The notes under the pieces were generated by a model. It did not search any database. It worked only from the letters and a program-made list of their open reading frames with translations, and was not told the DNA's origin. From contig JADGOU010000047.1 of NCBI GenBank assembly GCA_017882835.1, positions 1 through 13,201 of the forward strand: a stretch of 13,201 nucleotides of DNA. The letters are read 5' to 3'. A program made the position numbers and the translations under genes. Positions 1 through 7,589 of this stretch are shown piece after piece; the stretch's first letter is position 1; every line of letters starts with the position of its first letter. Origin of the DNA: Frankiaceae bacterium. Lineage in GTDB: Bacteria; Actinomycetota; Actinomycetes; JADGOU01.

Positions 1-332
1 GCACCGACATCGCCGATCCCGCCGCCGCAGCGGGTGTTCCGGCGGAAGCCGGCTCGGCGACATCGGCCACGCCGCGAAAGTCCGCCGCCGCGGGGGCCCC
101 GACCGGCCGGCGAGCCGCCGGTGGCAGTAAGGCGGAGCTGGCGGCGAAGGCCAAGCCGGCGAAGAGTGCTGGCAAGGCCGAGAAGGCCGAGAGCGCAGGC
201 AAGGCCGGCAACGCCGTCAAGGCGGCGAAGGCCCAGTCGGCGGAGAGTGCCGGGAAGGCCGAGAAGGGGGCACCGAAGGGGACCGGCCGGCCGTCGACCC
301 CGCGCAAGAGGTCCGCCCCGCCCGTCGAGTAG
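1..332 (+). CDS. 3' end of an unidentified gene; Lys/Ala-rich low-complexity tail
   Basis: An open frame enters from the left edge (first full codon at 3) and ends at TAG 330-332, giving the last 109 residues of a protein. The visible part is strongly biased: Ala, Lys, Gly, Ser and Pro, with a loosely repeated unit SAGKAEKAESAGKA followed by SAESAGKAEKG. It ends in a basic segment TPRKRSAPPVE. No folded domain, catalytic motif or membrane segment is visible. Such tails are known from actinobacterial DNA- or RNA-binding proteins (HU/H1-like) and from many unrelated proteins, so they do not identify the family; the defining domain lies outside the window. It runs toward ilvC and ends 539 bases before the ilvC stop. 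The frame is preferred over the overlapping Arg/Pro-rich frame because Lys codons are AAG throughout and third positions are almost always G or C. Confidence 0.6.
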   Translation, partial: TDIADPAAAAGVPAEAGSATSATPRKSAAAGAPTGRRAAGGSKAELAAKAKPAKSAGKAEKAESAGKAGNAVKAAKAQSAESAGKAEKGAPKGTGRPSTPRKRSAPPVE

Positions 333-433
333 GCGGACGGGCGCGCCGTCGGGCGCAGCTTCCCCGCGGCGCGGCGCTGAATGACTGTTGTCCAGTCCAG
401 CTACCTGGTCAAAAATTTCGGCCCTTGTGACCC

Positions 434-451
434 TTCCGTTTCCGTTTCCGT
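434..451. repeat. three tandem TTCCGT hexamers
   Basis: TTCCGT is repeated three times without interruption at 434-439, 440-445 and 446-451, in the AT-richer part of the gene-free stretch. It could be a slippage microsatellite or a cluster of small protein-binding half sites; nothing nearby decides between these. Confidence 0.6.
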
Positions 452-796
452 TGTAGTCCAGCGGGTTGATCTGCAATCGCAGGCTGTTGGCCGCAAGCAG
501 CGTCCCCGGGCGCCTCCTGTGCGCGGACAGCCCGCCAGCGGACGGGGCCCCCAGCGGAGGGACCTGCGGATGATGCCACCGGCAGCCCTGACTTGGGGAC
601 GCCACGCCGGTACGCGTTTCGGACGCCGACCCGAGCGAGCAGCCACGATCTGCGGCCGCCGCCAGCTCACCACCGACCCGGAGTGCCGGCGGCACGATCC
701 GCAGCAGCCGGTTGCCCTCCGCGGAACTGATCTCACCCACTTGCACCCGATCGGCCGTCGGCTTCCGGGGGGAAGTCAGAAGAAGCGGACGAGGAT

Positions 797-827
797 GCGG
801 TTACCGCACGCGAAGGTCCCGGACCTT
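797..827 (-). terminator. candidate hairpins downstream of ilvC
   Basis: Reading in the ilvC direction, an AAGGTC/GACCTT stem with a three-base loop (813-827) lies 45 bases after the stop codon. It is followed by the perfect inverted repeat GCGGT-T-ACCGC (797-807). Neither is followed by a T-tract. They sit where the ilvBNC transcript should end, and actinobacterial terminators often lack the U-run, but this is a weak call. Confidence 0.3.
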
Positions 828-871
828 GATCGGCGTGTCGGGCAACGGGGCGAAGGTTGCCGGAAGCGGCA

Positions 872-1867
<996 letters not shown>

Positions 1868-1932
1868 GACGGTGCGTACTCCGATCGATCAGAGGGTGGG
1901 GCGGTCGAGAGATGGTCGCTCAGGTGGGGCGA

Positions 1933-2457
1933 TCAGGCGGAGCGCTCAGCGCTGCGCAGTGAGCGGTCGGTGATCGAGCGCGCGCCGCGGTTGAGCGCGA
2001 CCAGACCGGACTGCACCAGCTCGCGGATGCCGAACGGCTCCAGCACCCGGATCAGCGCCGCCAGCTTGTCGGCCGTCCCGGTCGCCTCGATCGTGACCGC
2101 ATCCACCGCGACGTCGACGACCTTGGCCCGGAACAGCCCGACCGTCTCCAGCACGTGGGACCGGGTCGCGGCATCGGCGCGCACCTTGACCAGCAGCAGC
2201 TCGCGCTGCACCGCCGCGGCCGGGTCCAACTCCACGATCTTGATGACATTCACCAGCTTGTTCAGCTGCTTGGTCACCTGCTCCAGCGGCTGATCCTCCA
2301 CCGTCACGACGATGCTCATCCGGGAGATGTCGGCGTTCTCGGTGGGTCCCACGGCCAGCGAGTCGATGTTGAAGCCGCGTCGGCTGAACAGGCCGGCGAC
2401 CCGGGCGAGCACGCCCGGCGTGTTCTCGACCAGGACGGACAGGGTGTGCCGACTCAT
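1933..2457 (-). CDS. ilvN: acetolactate synthase small (regulatory) subunit
   Basis: This 174-residue protein is the regulatory partner of IlvB; in this family it raises catalytic activity and confers feedback inhibition by valine. An N-terminal ACT domain (about 4-75) shows the ligand-site signature ENTPGVLARVAGLFSRRGFNIDSL (11-34) and VGPTENADISRM. The second domain (about 85-160) holds RELLLVKV and LEPFGIRELVQSG, typical of IlvN/IlvH. Its ATG (2455-2457) overlaps the ilvB stop codon as ATGA, so translation is very likely coupled, which fits equal subunit supply. The extreme C-terminus (SITDRSLRSAERSA) is variable in the family. The name ilvN is preferred to ilvH because of the actinobacterial ilvBNC arrangement. 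Confidence 0.96.
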   Translation of the reverse strand: MSRHTLSVLVENTPGVLARVAGLFSRRGFNIDSLAVGPTENADISRMSIVVTVEDQPLEQVTKQLNKLVNVIKIVELDPAAAVQRELLLVKVRADAATRSHVLETVGLFRAKVVDVAVDAVTIEATGTADKLAALIRVLEPFGIRELVQSGLVALNRGARSITDRSLRSAERSA

Positions 2458-4250
2458 GCCGGGCTCCCCGGGCCGCCGCTGTTGGCGGTGGTGTGCACGC
2501 CGGTTTCGGCCATGTCGTCGTCCCAGTCCGGCGCGAGATCGCGCGCCACCTTGATGTCGTCGTTGCTGGCGCCGGCCGCGACCATCGGCCACACCATCGC
2601 GTCCTGACCCACCACGAAGTCGATCACGACCGGGGCGTCGTTGATGGCCATCGCCTTCTCGATCACCGCGTCCACGCCTGCCGCGGTTTCGCAGCGCAGG
2701 CCTACGCAGCCCATCGCCTCGGCCAGCTTCACGAAGTCCGGGATCCGCTTGGAGTGCAGGTCGGTGTTGGAGTAGCGCCGGTCGTAGAACAGCGTCTGCC
2801 ACTGCCGGACCATGCCCAGACTGCCATTGTTGATGATCGCGACCTTGATCGGGATGTTGTTCAGAGCGCAGGTAACCAGCTCCTGGTTGGTCATCTGGAA
2901 GCAGCCGTCGCCGTCGATCGCCCAGACCGTCGCGTCCGGCCGGCCGACCTTGGCGCCCATGGCAGCCGGCACCGCGTAGCCCATGGTGCCCAGGCCGCCG
3001 GAGTTGAGCCAGGTGTACGGCTTCTCGTAGGAGATGAACTGCGACGCCCACATCTGGTGCTGGCCGACGCCCGCGACGTACACCGCATCCGGTCCAGCGA
3101 TCCTGCCGAGCCGCTCGATGGCGTACTGAGGCGCGAGCGACCCATCCGGAGGCTCCTCGTAGCCGAGCGGGTACGTCTCCCGCCAAGAGTGGCACTGCTT
3201 CCACCAGCCGGTGAGGTCGGCCCGGTGGCCAGCCGCGTACTCGGCCCGGACGGCCACGATCAGGTCGGTGATGACCTCGCGGCAGTCTCCGACGATCGGC
3301 ACGTCCGCCGTGCGGTTCTTGGAGATCTCGGCCGGGTCGACATCGGCGTGGATGACCGTGGCGTACGGCGCGAAGGTGGTCAGCTTCCCGGTGACCCGGT
3401 CGTCGAACCGGGCGCCGAGGGCAATGATCAGGTCGCACTTCTGGAAGGCGGTGACGGCGGCGACGGTGCCGTGCATGCCCGGCATCCCGAGGTGCTGCGG
3501 GTGACTGTCGGGGAAGGCGCCCCGGGCCATCAGCGTGGTCACCACCGGGATGCCGGTGAGCTCGGCCAGCACCGCCAGCTCGGCGGAGGCCCTCGCCCTG
3601 ATCACGCCGCCGCCGACGTAGAGCACCGGCCGCCGGGCGGTCGCGATCAGCCGGGCCGCCTCGCGCACCTGGCGGGCGTGCGGGCGCAGCGTCGGGCGGT
3701 AGCCGGGCAGGTGTATCCGCGGCGGCCAGTCGAAGCAGGTAGCCGCCTGCAGCACGTCCTTGGGGATGTCGACCAGCACCGGGCCGGGCCGACCGGTGCC
3801 GGCGATGTGAAAGGCCTCGGCAATCGCCCGCGGGATGTCCGCGGGGTCGGTGAGCAGGTAGCTGTGCTTGGTGACCGGCATCGTGATGCCGCGGATGTCC
3901 GCCTCCTGGAAGGCGTCGGTGCCGATCACGCCGCGCGAGACCTGGCCGGTGACCGCCACGATCGGCACCGAGTCCATATAGGCGTCGGTGATCGGGGTGA
4001 CCAGGTTGGTGGCTCCGGGACCGGAGGTGGCCATGCAGACGCCGACCTTGCCGGTGGCCGCGGCGTACCCGGTGGCGGCGTGCCCGGCGCCCTGCTCGTG
4101 GCGCACCAGGATGTGACGCAGCGCGGTGGAGTCGAACAGCGGGTCGTACGCCGGCAGTATCGTCCCGCCCGGAATGCCGAAGACCACCTCGGCCCCGACG
4201 CTCTCGAGTGAGCGGACGAGCGACTGTGCTCCGGTTACCTGGTCTGTCAC
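2454..4250 (-). CDS. ilvB: acetolactate synthase large (catalytic) subunit
   Basis: This ThDP- and FAD-dependent enzyme condenses pyruvate with pyruvate or 2-oxobutyrate, the first common step of branched-chain amino acid synthesis. Its 598 residues fit the family. The N-terminal pyrimidine-binding domain carries the catalytic Glu E52 in VRHEQGAGHAA; the central FAD-binding domain follows (about 195-335); the C-terminal pyrophosphate-binding domain has GDG (447-449) and NN (474-475). MVRQWQTLFY includes the conserved Trp at 484. GTDAFQEAD (110-118) is intact, but the residue matching plant Pro197 is Ser105. The start is GTG at 4248-4250, with GAGGA four bases upstream. The gene is first in ilvBNC and lies behind an attenuator with a Leu/Val leader peptide, so its expression should respond to branched-chain amino acid supply. 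Confidence 0.97.
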   Translation of the reverse strand: MTDQVTGAQSLVRSLESVGAEVVFGIPGGTILPAYDPLFDSTALRHILVRHEQGAGHAATGYAAATGKVGVCMATSGPGATNLVTPITDAYMDSVPIVAVTGQVSRGVIGTDAFQEADIRGITMPVTKHSYLLTDPADIPRAIAEAFHIAGTGRPGPVLVDIPKDVLQAATCFDWPPRIHLPGYRPTLRPHARQVREAARLIATARRPVLYVGGGVIRARASAELAVLAELTGIPVVTTLMARGAFPDSHPQHLGMPGMHGTVAAVTAFQKCDLIIALGARFDDRVTGKLTTFAPYATVIHADVDPAEISKNRTADVPIVGDCREVITDLIVAVRAEYAAGHRADLTGWWKQCHSWRETYPLGYEEPPDGSLAPQYAIERLGRIAGPDAVYVAGVGQHQMWASQFISYEKPYTWLNSGGLGTMGYAVPAAMGAKVGRPDATVWAIDGDGCFQMTNQELVTCALNNIPIKVAIINNGSLGMVRQWQTLFYDRRYSNTDLHSKRIPDFVKLAEAMGCVGLRCETAAGVDAVIEKAMAINDAPVVIDFVVGQDAMVWPMVAAGASNDDIKVARDLAPDWDDDMAETGVHTTANSGGPGSPA

Positions 4251-4325
4251 GGGTTCCTCAGTTGGGTTGACTTTCGGCTGACGGGCCGATCGGGCGGTCG
4301 AGACGTGCGAACGAGCAGTGCGAAC

Positions 4326-4358
4326 AAGAAAAAACCCCTCGTGCCAGGCACGGAGGGG
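4326..4358 (-). terminator. intrinsic terminator of the ilvB attenuator
   Basis: Read on the minus strand, CCCCT (4358-4354), one bulged C, and CGTGC pair with GCACG and AGGGG around a three-base CTG loop, ending at 4335. Six T follow directly (4334-4329), then CTT. This GC-rich stem plus U-tract is a textbook intrinsic terminator. It lies 78 bases before the ilvB GTG and 27 bases after the leader peptide stop, exactly where an attenuator belongs. I could not find by eye a clear antiterminator partner for the 5' arm. Confidence 0.88.
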
Positions 4359-4360
4359 TG

Positions 4361-4387
4361 AGCGCGACAGCCGAAGGCTGGAGCGCT
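4361..4387 (-). promoter_or_regulatory. leader hairpin over the leader peptide stop codon
   Basis: On the minus strand AGCGC, two unpaired bases and CAGCC pair with GGCTG, two unpaired bases and GCGCT around a TTC loop. That gives two 5-bp helices separated by a symmetric 2x2 internal loop. Its 5' arm includes two bases of the leader peptide stop codon (4386-4388), so a ribosome finishing or stalling on the leader would open it. This is the usual position of the pause or protector hairpin in ribosome-mediated attenuation. The switching role is inferred. Confidence 0.6.
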
Positions 4388-4418
4388 AGCTGAGTACGAC
4401 GAGCTGGCGCGGCTGCAT
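4386..4418 (-). CDS. ilvB leader peptide MQPRQLVVLS
   Basis: A 10-codon frame runs from ATG 4416-4418 to TAG 4386-4388. Codons 6-9 are Leu-Val-Val-Leu (CTC GTC GTA CTC, 4403-4392), the end products of the operon; GTA is an uncommon Val codon at this GC content and may sharpen the response. It is followed by a hairpin and a strong terminator ahead of ilvB, so it is very likely the sensing element of transcription attenuation: ribosome stalling when Leu- or Val-tRNA is uncharged should favour read-through. No good Shine-Dalgarno motif precedes the ATG, and the predicted transcription start falls on its A, so it may be read from a leaderless message. Similar leader peptides are described for actinobacterial ilvB operons. 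Confidence 0.85.
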   Translation of the reverse strand: MQPRQLVVLS

Positions 4419-4424
4419 GACGTC

Positions 4425-4454
4425 ATGATCTCGGATCGGCGGGGGTTTCGTCAA
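4425..4454 (-). promoter_or_regulatory. promoter of the ilvB leader and ilvBNC operon
   Basis: On the minus strand a -35 box TTGACG (4454-4449, five of six consensus bases) is separated by 18 bases from a -10 box GATCAT (4430-4425, four of six). Counting seven bases beyond the -10 box puts the transcription start at about 4418, the A of the leader peptide ATG. Position relative to the leader and attenuator strongly supports the call; the exact start is inferred. Confidence 0.65.
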
Positions 4455-4601
4455 GTCCGGGCAGCGCCACTTGCTCCCCGCGGCCAACCGCGACCCCGGC
4501 CACCAGGTACTGCATACCGCGCGCGGGTGTGAGAGCGTCAGTTGTCGGATCCCGCCGCGGCGGGGAGCGGCGCCCGCCCCGACCTTCGCAGTGGAGCCGC
4601 A

Positions 4602-5744
4602 TTGATCGACAAGACGACGTTGCTGGAAGCGCACGTGCGGTTCGAGCTCAACCGGTGGGACGACCGCGGGCTCGCCAAGGCCGTAGAGTCCGAGGTTGCC
4701 GCGTTGGCTGCCTGGCTCGGATCGCTGACGCTCGTCCAGGTGGCGACCCCCCAGCAGGTGTCCGACTGGATCCAGCGCTACGCCGTCGAAATGCCGCTCA
4801 CCGACGAACTCGTGCAGATCATCGACGATGGCGTCCGCGGCGTGTACGCGGCGCTGCTGCAGGAGGAGATCAGCCTTCGCGAGCTGGTGCCGCGGACGAA
4901 CTACGCGCAGTTCATCGAAGCCGTGCTGCGGATGCCGGACGTGCGGCAGACGATCACCGCCCAGGTCACGAGCAGCTCCATCTACTCCGGCCTCGTCTCC
5001 CACCTGCTCTACCGCGGCATCAAGAGCTTCGTGCTCAAGGAGAACGTGCTCGCCCGCCGGGTGCCCGGGGCGTCGTCATTGCTGCGACTGGGGCAGAGCG
5101 CGATGAGCTCCTCCGCCCCCGGCCTGGAGAAGGGCATCGACAAACAGCTCCTCGCCTTCATCAACGCCAACATCCAGGAGACCACGCGCGAGAGCTACCA
5201 CTACCTCCAGGACGTGCTCGACGACGCGAACGTGTGGAAAGCCGCCGACGAGGTCTGGGCGACGCGCTTCGGCGAGACCGTGGCGGACAACGTGGGGCTG
5301 CTGGACGGCGATTCCCTCGACGAGCTGGTAGTGGCCGGCCGCAACGTCTGGCTGCACCTGCGCCAGACGCCGTTCTTCCACCGCATGACGGCCGTAGTGG
5401 TGGCGGACTTCTTCGCCCGGCACGGCACCCAGACGGTGACCGCGACGCTGGCCGACCTCGGTCTGCGCATGGACGGCGTGGTCGCCGAGGTGACCGCCGC
5501 CGTCACGCCCCTGCTGGTCCAGGCGCGCGAGGACGGCTTCCTGGAGAAACACATCCGCGGCCGGCTGGACGCGTTCTACTCGGCGTACTTCGCCGACAGC
5601 GGCGCCCAGACCACGACCCGAAAGCGCGCTCCGGCCAAGGCCCCGGCCCGCAGGCCGGCCCGCGCCCCGGCCCGCACCCCGGCTCGGCCGAAACGTGCGG
5701 GCGGCTCGACTCCTCCTGAGCAGCCCCCTGAACGGGCCTCTTGA
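4602..5744 (+). CDS. conserved-looking helical protein of unknown function
   Basis: I cannot name this family. From TTG 4602 the product has 380 residues; TTG was chosen because GGAG lies five bases upstream. An alternative TTG at 4542 adds 20 Ala/Gly-rich residues but has only a weak GAGAG motif. The sequence looks mostly alpha-helical and soluble, with no signal peptide or membrane segment. Distinctive stretches are LYRGIKSFVLKEN (136-148) with VPGASSLLRLG (154-164), and an amphipathic segment FINANIQETTRESYHYLQDVLDD just after. From memory similar unnamed proteins occur beyond actinobacteria, which I could not check. The last 40 residues are a Pro/Ala/Arg/Lys tail built on PAR repeats, probably disordered and possibly nucleic-acid binding. 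It is transcribed divergently from the ilvB leader and converges on ilvD, so it belongs to neither operon. Confidence 0.8.
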   Translation: MIDKTTLLEAHVRFELNRWDDRGLAKAVESEVAALAAWLGSLTLVQVATPQQVSDWIQRYAVEMPLTDELVQIIDDGVRGVYAALLQEEISLRELVPRTNYAQFIEAVLRMPDVRQTITAQVTSSSIYSGLVSHLLYRGIKSFVLKENVLARRVPGASSLLRLGQSAMSSSAPGLEKGIDKQLLAFINANIQETTRESYHYLQDVLDDANVWKAADEVWATRFGETVADNVGLLDGDSLDELVVAGRNVWLHLRQTPFFHRMTAVVVADFFARHGTQTVTATLADLGLRMDGVVAEVTAAVTPLLVQAREDGFLEKHIRGRLDAFYSAYFADSGAQTTTRKRAPAKAPARRPARAPARTPARPKRAGGSTPPEQPPERAS

Positions 5745-5752
5745 CCAGGCCC
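5734..5752. terminator. candidate shared terminator between the orphan gene and ilvD
   Basis: GGGCCT (5734-5739) and AGGCCC (5747-5752) form a 6-bp stem with a seven-base loop that contains the TGA of the plus-strand gene. The two genes converge here with only 41 bases between their stop codons, so a two-way hairpin terminator is expected. There is no T-tract on either side, so this stays tentative. Confidence 0.35.
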
Positions 5753-5785
5753 CCAAGCAACCCCGGTCAGCGCAACCCGCGGACG

Positions 5786-7468
5786 TCAGTCGCAGACGGC
5801 GCCCTGCGCCGCCGATCCCACCAGCCTGGCGTACTTGCCCAGAACGCCGGTCTCGTAGCGCGGTGGCAGCGGCTTCCAGCCGGCCCGGCGCCGGTCCAGC
5901 TCGGCGGCATCGACGAGCAGGTCGAGCCGGCGCCCCGGCACGTCGAGCCGGATCCGGTCACCATCTTCAACTAAGGCGATCGGTCCGCCAGCCGTGGCTT
6001 CCGGCGCGATGTGACCCACGCACAGGCCGTAGGTCGCACCGGAGAACCGCCCGTCGGTCAGCAGCACCACGTCCGAGCCGAGTCCGGCCCCCTTGATCGC
6101 CCCGGTCACCGCCAGCATCTCGCGCATACCGGGACCGCCGCGGGGTCCTTCGTACCGGATGACGACGACGTCGCCGGCGCGCATCCGACCGGACGTCACG
6201 GCCTCCATTGCCCCCGGCTCGCCGTCGAAGACCCGAGCGGTGCCCTCGACCCGCAGCGAGTCCATGCCGGCGGTCTTGGCCACCGCGCCGTCCGGCGCGA
6301 GCGACCCGCGCAGAACCGTCAACCCGCCGGTGCGGTGGATCGGGTCGGCCATGGCATGGATGATCTTGCCGTCAGGGTCGGGTGGGGCGATGTCGACCAG
6401 GTTCTCGGCGACGGTCTGACCGGTCACGGTCAGGGCGTCCCCGTGCAGCAGACCGGCGTCGAGCAAGGCCTTCATCACCACCGGTACGCCGCCGATGCGG
6501 TCGATGTCGTTCATGACGTACCGGCCGAACGGCTTGACGTCGGCCAGGTGCGGCACCCGGTCGCCGATCCGGTTGAAGTCGTCGATGTCGAGGTCCACCC
6601 GCGCCTCGTGCGCGATGGCGAGCAGGTGCAGCACCGCGTTGGTCGACCCGCCGAGGGCCATCACCACCGCGATGGCGTTCTCGAACGCCTGCTCGGTCAG
6701 GATCGCCCGGGCGGTGATCCCCTGGTCGAGCAGCGCGACCACCGCTTCGCCGGAGTTCTCGGCGTACGTCGCTCGGCGGACGTCCGGGGCCGCCGGTGAG
6801 GCACTGCCGGGCAGCGACATGCCCAGCGCCTCCGCCGCGCTGGCCATCGTGTTGGCGGTGAACATGCCGCCGCAGGAGCCCTCACTCGGGCAGGCGTGCC
6901 GCTCGATCTCGTCCAGCTGCTCGCGGCTGATCCGCCCCAGGGCACAGGCACCCACCCCCTCGAAGGCATCCTGGATCGTGATGTCACGATCGTCCAACCG
7001 GCCGGGCAGGATCGATCCGCCGTAGAGGAAGACGGCCGGCAGGTCGAGCCGCGCGGCCGCCATCAGCATGCCCGGCAGCGACTTGTCGCACCCGGCGAGC
7101 AGGACCATGGCGTCCATCCGCTCGGCGTGCATGACAGTTTCGACCGAGTCGGCGATGACCTCGCGGGAGACCAGCGAGGCGTGCATCCCCTCGTGCCCCA
7201 TAGCGATGCCGTCGGAGACGGCAATGGTGGTGAACTCCAGCGGGAAGGCACCAGCGGTACGGACGCCGTCCTTGGCGTGCTGAGCCAGCCGGCCCAGCGG
7301 CAGGTTGCATGGGGTGACCTCGTTCCAGGAACTGGCCACGCCGACCTGCGCCTTGTCCCAGTCAGCGTCGGTCATGCCGACCGCGCGCAGCATCGCTCGG
7401 GCCGGGGCTCGCTCGTAGCCATCCGTCACGTCGCGGCTGCGCAACTTGCGATCGTGGCTCTCGGTCAT
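5786..7468 (-). CDS. ilvD: dihydroxy-acid dehydratase
   Basis: IlvD dehydrates 2,3-dihydroxy acids to 2-oxo acids, the step after IlvC in valine and isoleucine synthesis, using an iron-sulfur cluster. The 560 residues match the family. The three cluster cysteines are C54 in TPCNLPL, C127 in GCDKSLPG and C199 in SEGSCGGMFTANTM. The Ser of the DGRFSGAT motif, the proposed catalytic base, is S476. GGSTNAVLHLLAIA and GGPGMREM are also intact. The three-Cys pattern suggests the [2Fe-2S] type. The start is ATG 7466-7468, with GAGG five bases upstream and the usual N-terminal RSRDVTDG following; the frame stays open for 39 more codons but these are Arg/Ala-rich and unlike the family. It is 121 bases downstream of the dehydrogenase gene and separated from ilvBNC by a divergent gene, so it needs its own promoter or read-through. 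Confidence 0.96.
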   Translation of the reverse strand: MTESHDRKLRSRDVTDGYERAPARAMLRAVGMTDADWDKAQVGVASSWNEVTPCNLPLGRLAQHAKDGVRTAGAFPLEFTTIAVSDGIAMGHEGMHASLVSREVIADSVETVMHAERMDAMVLLAGCDKSLPGMLMAAARLDLPAVFLYGGSILPGRLDDRDITIQDAFEGVGACALGRISREQLDEIERHACPSEGSCGGMFTANTMASAAEALGMSLPGSASPAAPDVRRATYAENSGEAVVALLDQGITARAILTEQAFENAIAVVMALGGSTNAVLHLLAIAHEARVDLDIDDFNRIGDRVPHLADVKPFGRYVMNDIDRIGGVPVVMKALLDAGLLHGDALTVTGQTVAENLVDIAPPDPDGKIIHAMADPIHRTGGLTVLRGSLAPDGAVAKTAGMDSLRVEGTARVFDGEPGAMEAVTSGRMRAGDVVVIRYEGPRGGPGMREMLAVTGAIKGAGLGSDVVLLTDGRFSGATYGLCVGHIAPEATAGGPIALVEDGDRIRLDVPGRRLDLLVDAAELDRRRAGWKPLPPRYETGVLGKYARLVGSAAQGAVCD

Positions 7469-7507
7469 GGGCACCTCGCTGCCGACGGGACCGGGGATCG
7501 TGCGCAT

Positions 7508-7546
7508 GCTACGGCTGCGCAACCCGGCGACGGCTGCCGCCGTAGC
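7508..7546. repeat. 8-bp inverted repeat between the dehydrogenase gene and ilvD
   Basis: GCTACGGC (7508-7515) and its exact complement GCCGTAGC (7539-7546) flank 23 bases, with a possible outer ATGC/GCAT match. It lies in the 121-base gap before ilvD, 40 bases upstream of its ATG. It could end the upstream transcript, form a leader hairpin for ilvD, or be an operator. There is no T-tract on the minus strand and no leader peptide rich in Leu, Val or Ile in front, so a second attenuator is not supported. Confidence 0.45.
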
Positions 7547-7589
7547 GGAGCATCGGCGTGGGGGAAATGGGCGCCGGGCGGGCATGGCC

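Larger units (their letters stand above)
333..871. other. 539-base gene-free stretch between convergent genes
   Basis: I find no convincing gene here. The open frames at 381-875 (plus) and 401-736 (minus) lack actinobacterial codon bias and resemble no family I know. The part from about 381 to 480 is clearly less GC-rich than its surroundings and holds three tandem TTCCGT hexamers (434-451) and a short GGTCA/TGACC inverted repeat (407-411 and 428-432). A weak GACGG/CCGTC hairpin (336-350) directly follows the stop of the left gene. Two further inverted repeats (797-807, 813-827) lie just beyond the ilvC stop. A small RNA or a decayed gene cannot be excluded by reading alone. Confidence 0.5.

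Noticed and set aside
434..451. TTCCGT triplet as a CRISPR or iteron origin
   Set aside because: Only three 6-base units, no spacers, and no cas or rep genes nearby.
2493..4211. 572-codon plus-strand open frame opposite ilvB
   Set aside because: It is the antisense shadow of ilvB; the product is His/Arg/Gly-rich with no family resemblance, typical of high-GC complementary frames.
7469..7589. Second branched-chain attenuator in front of ilvD
   Set aside because: No short frame rich in Leu, Val or Ile codons and no T-tract terminator could be found there.
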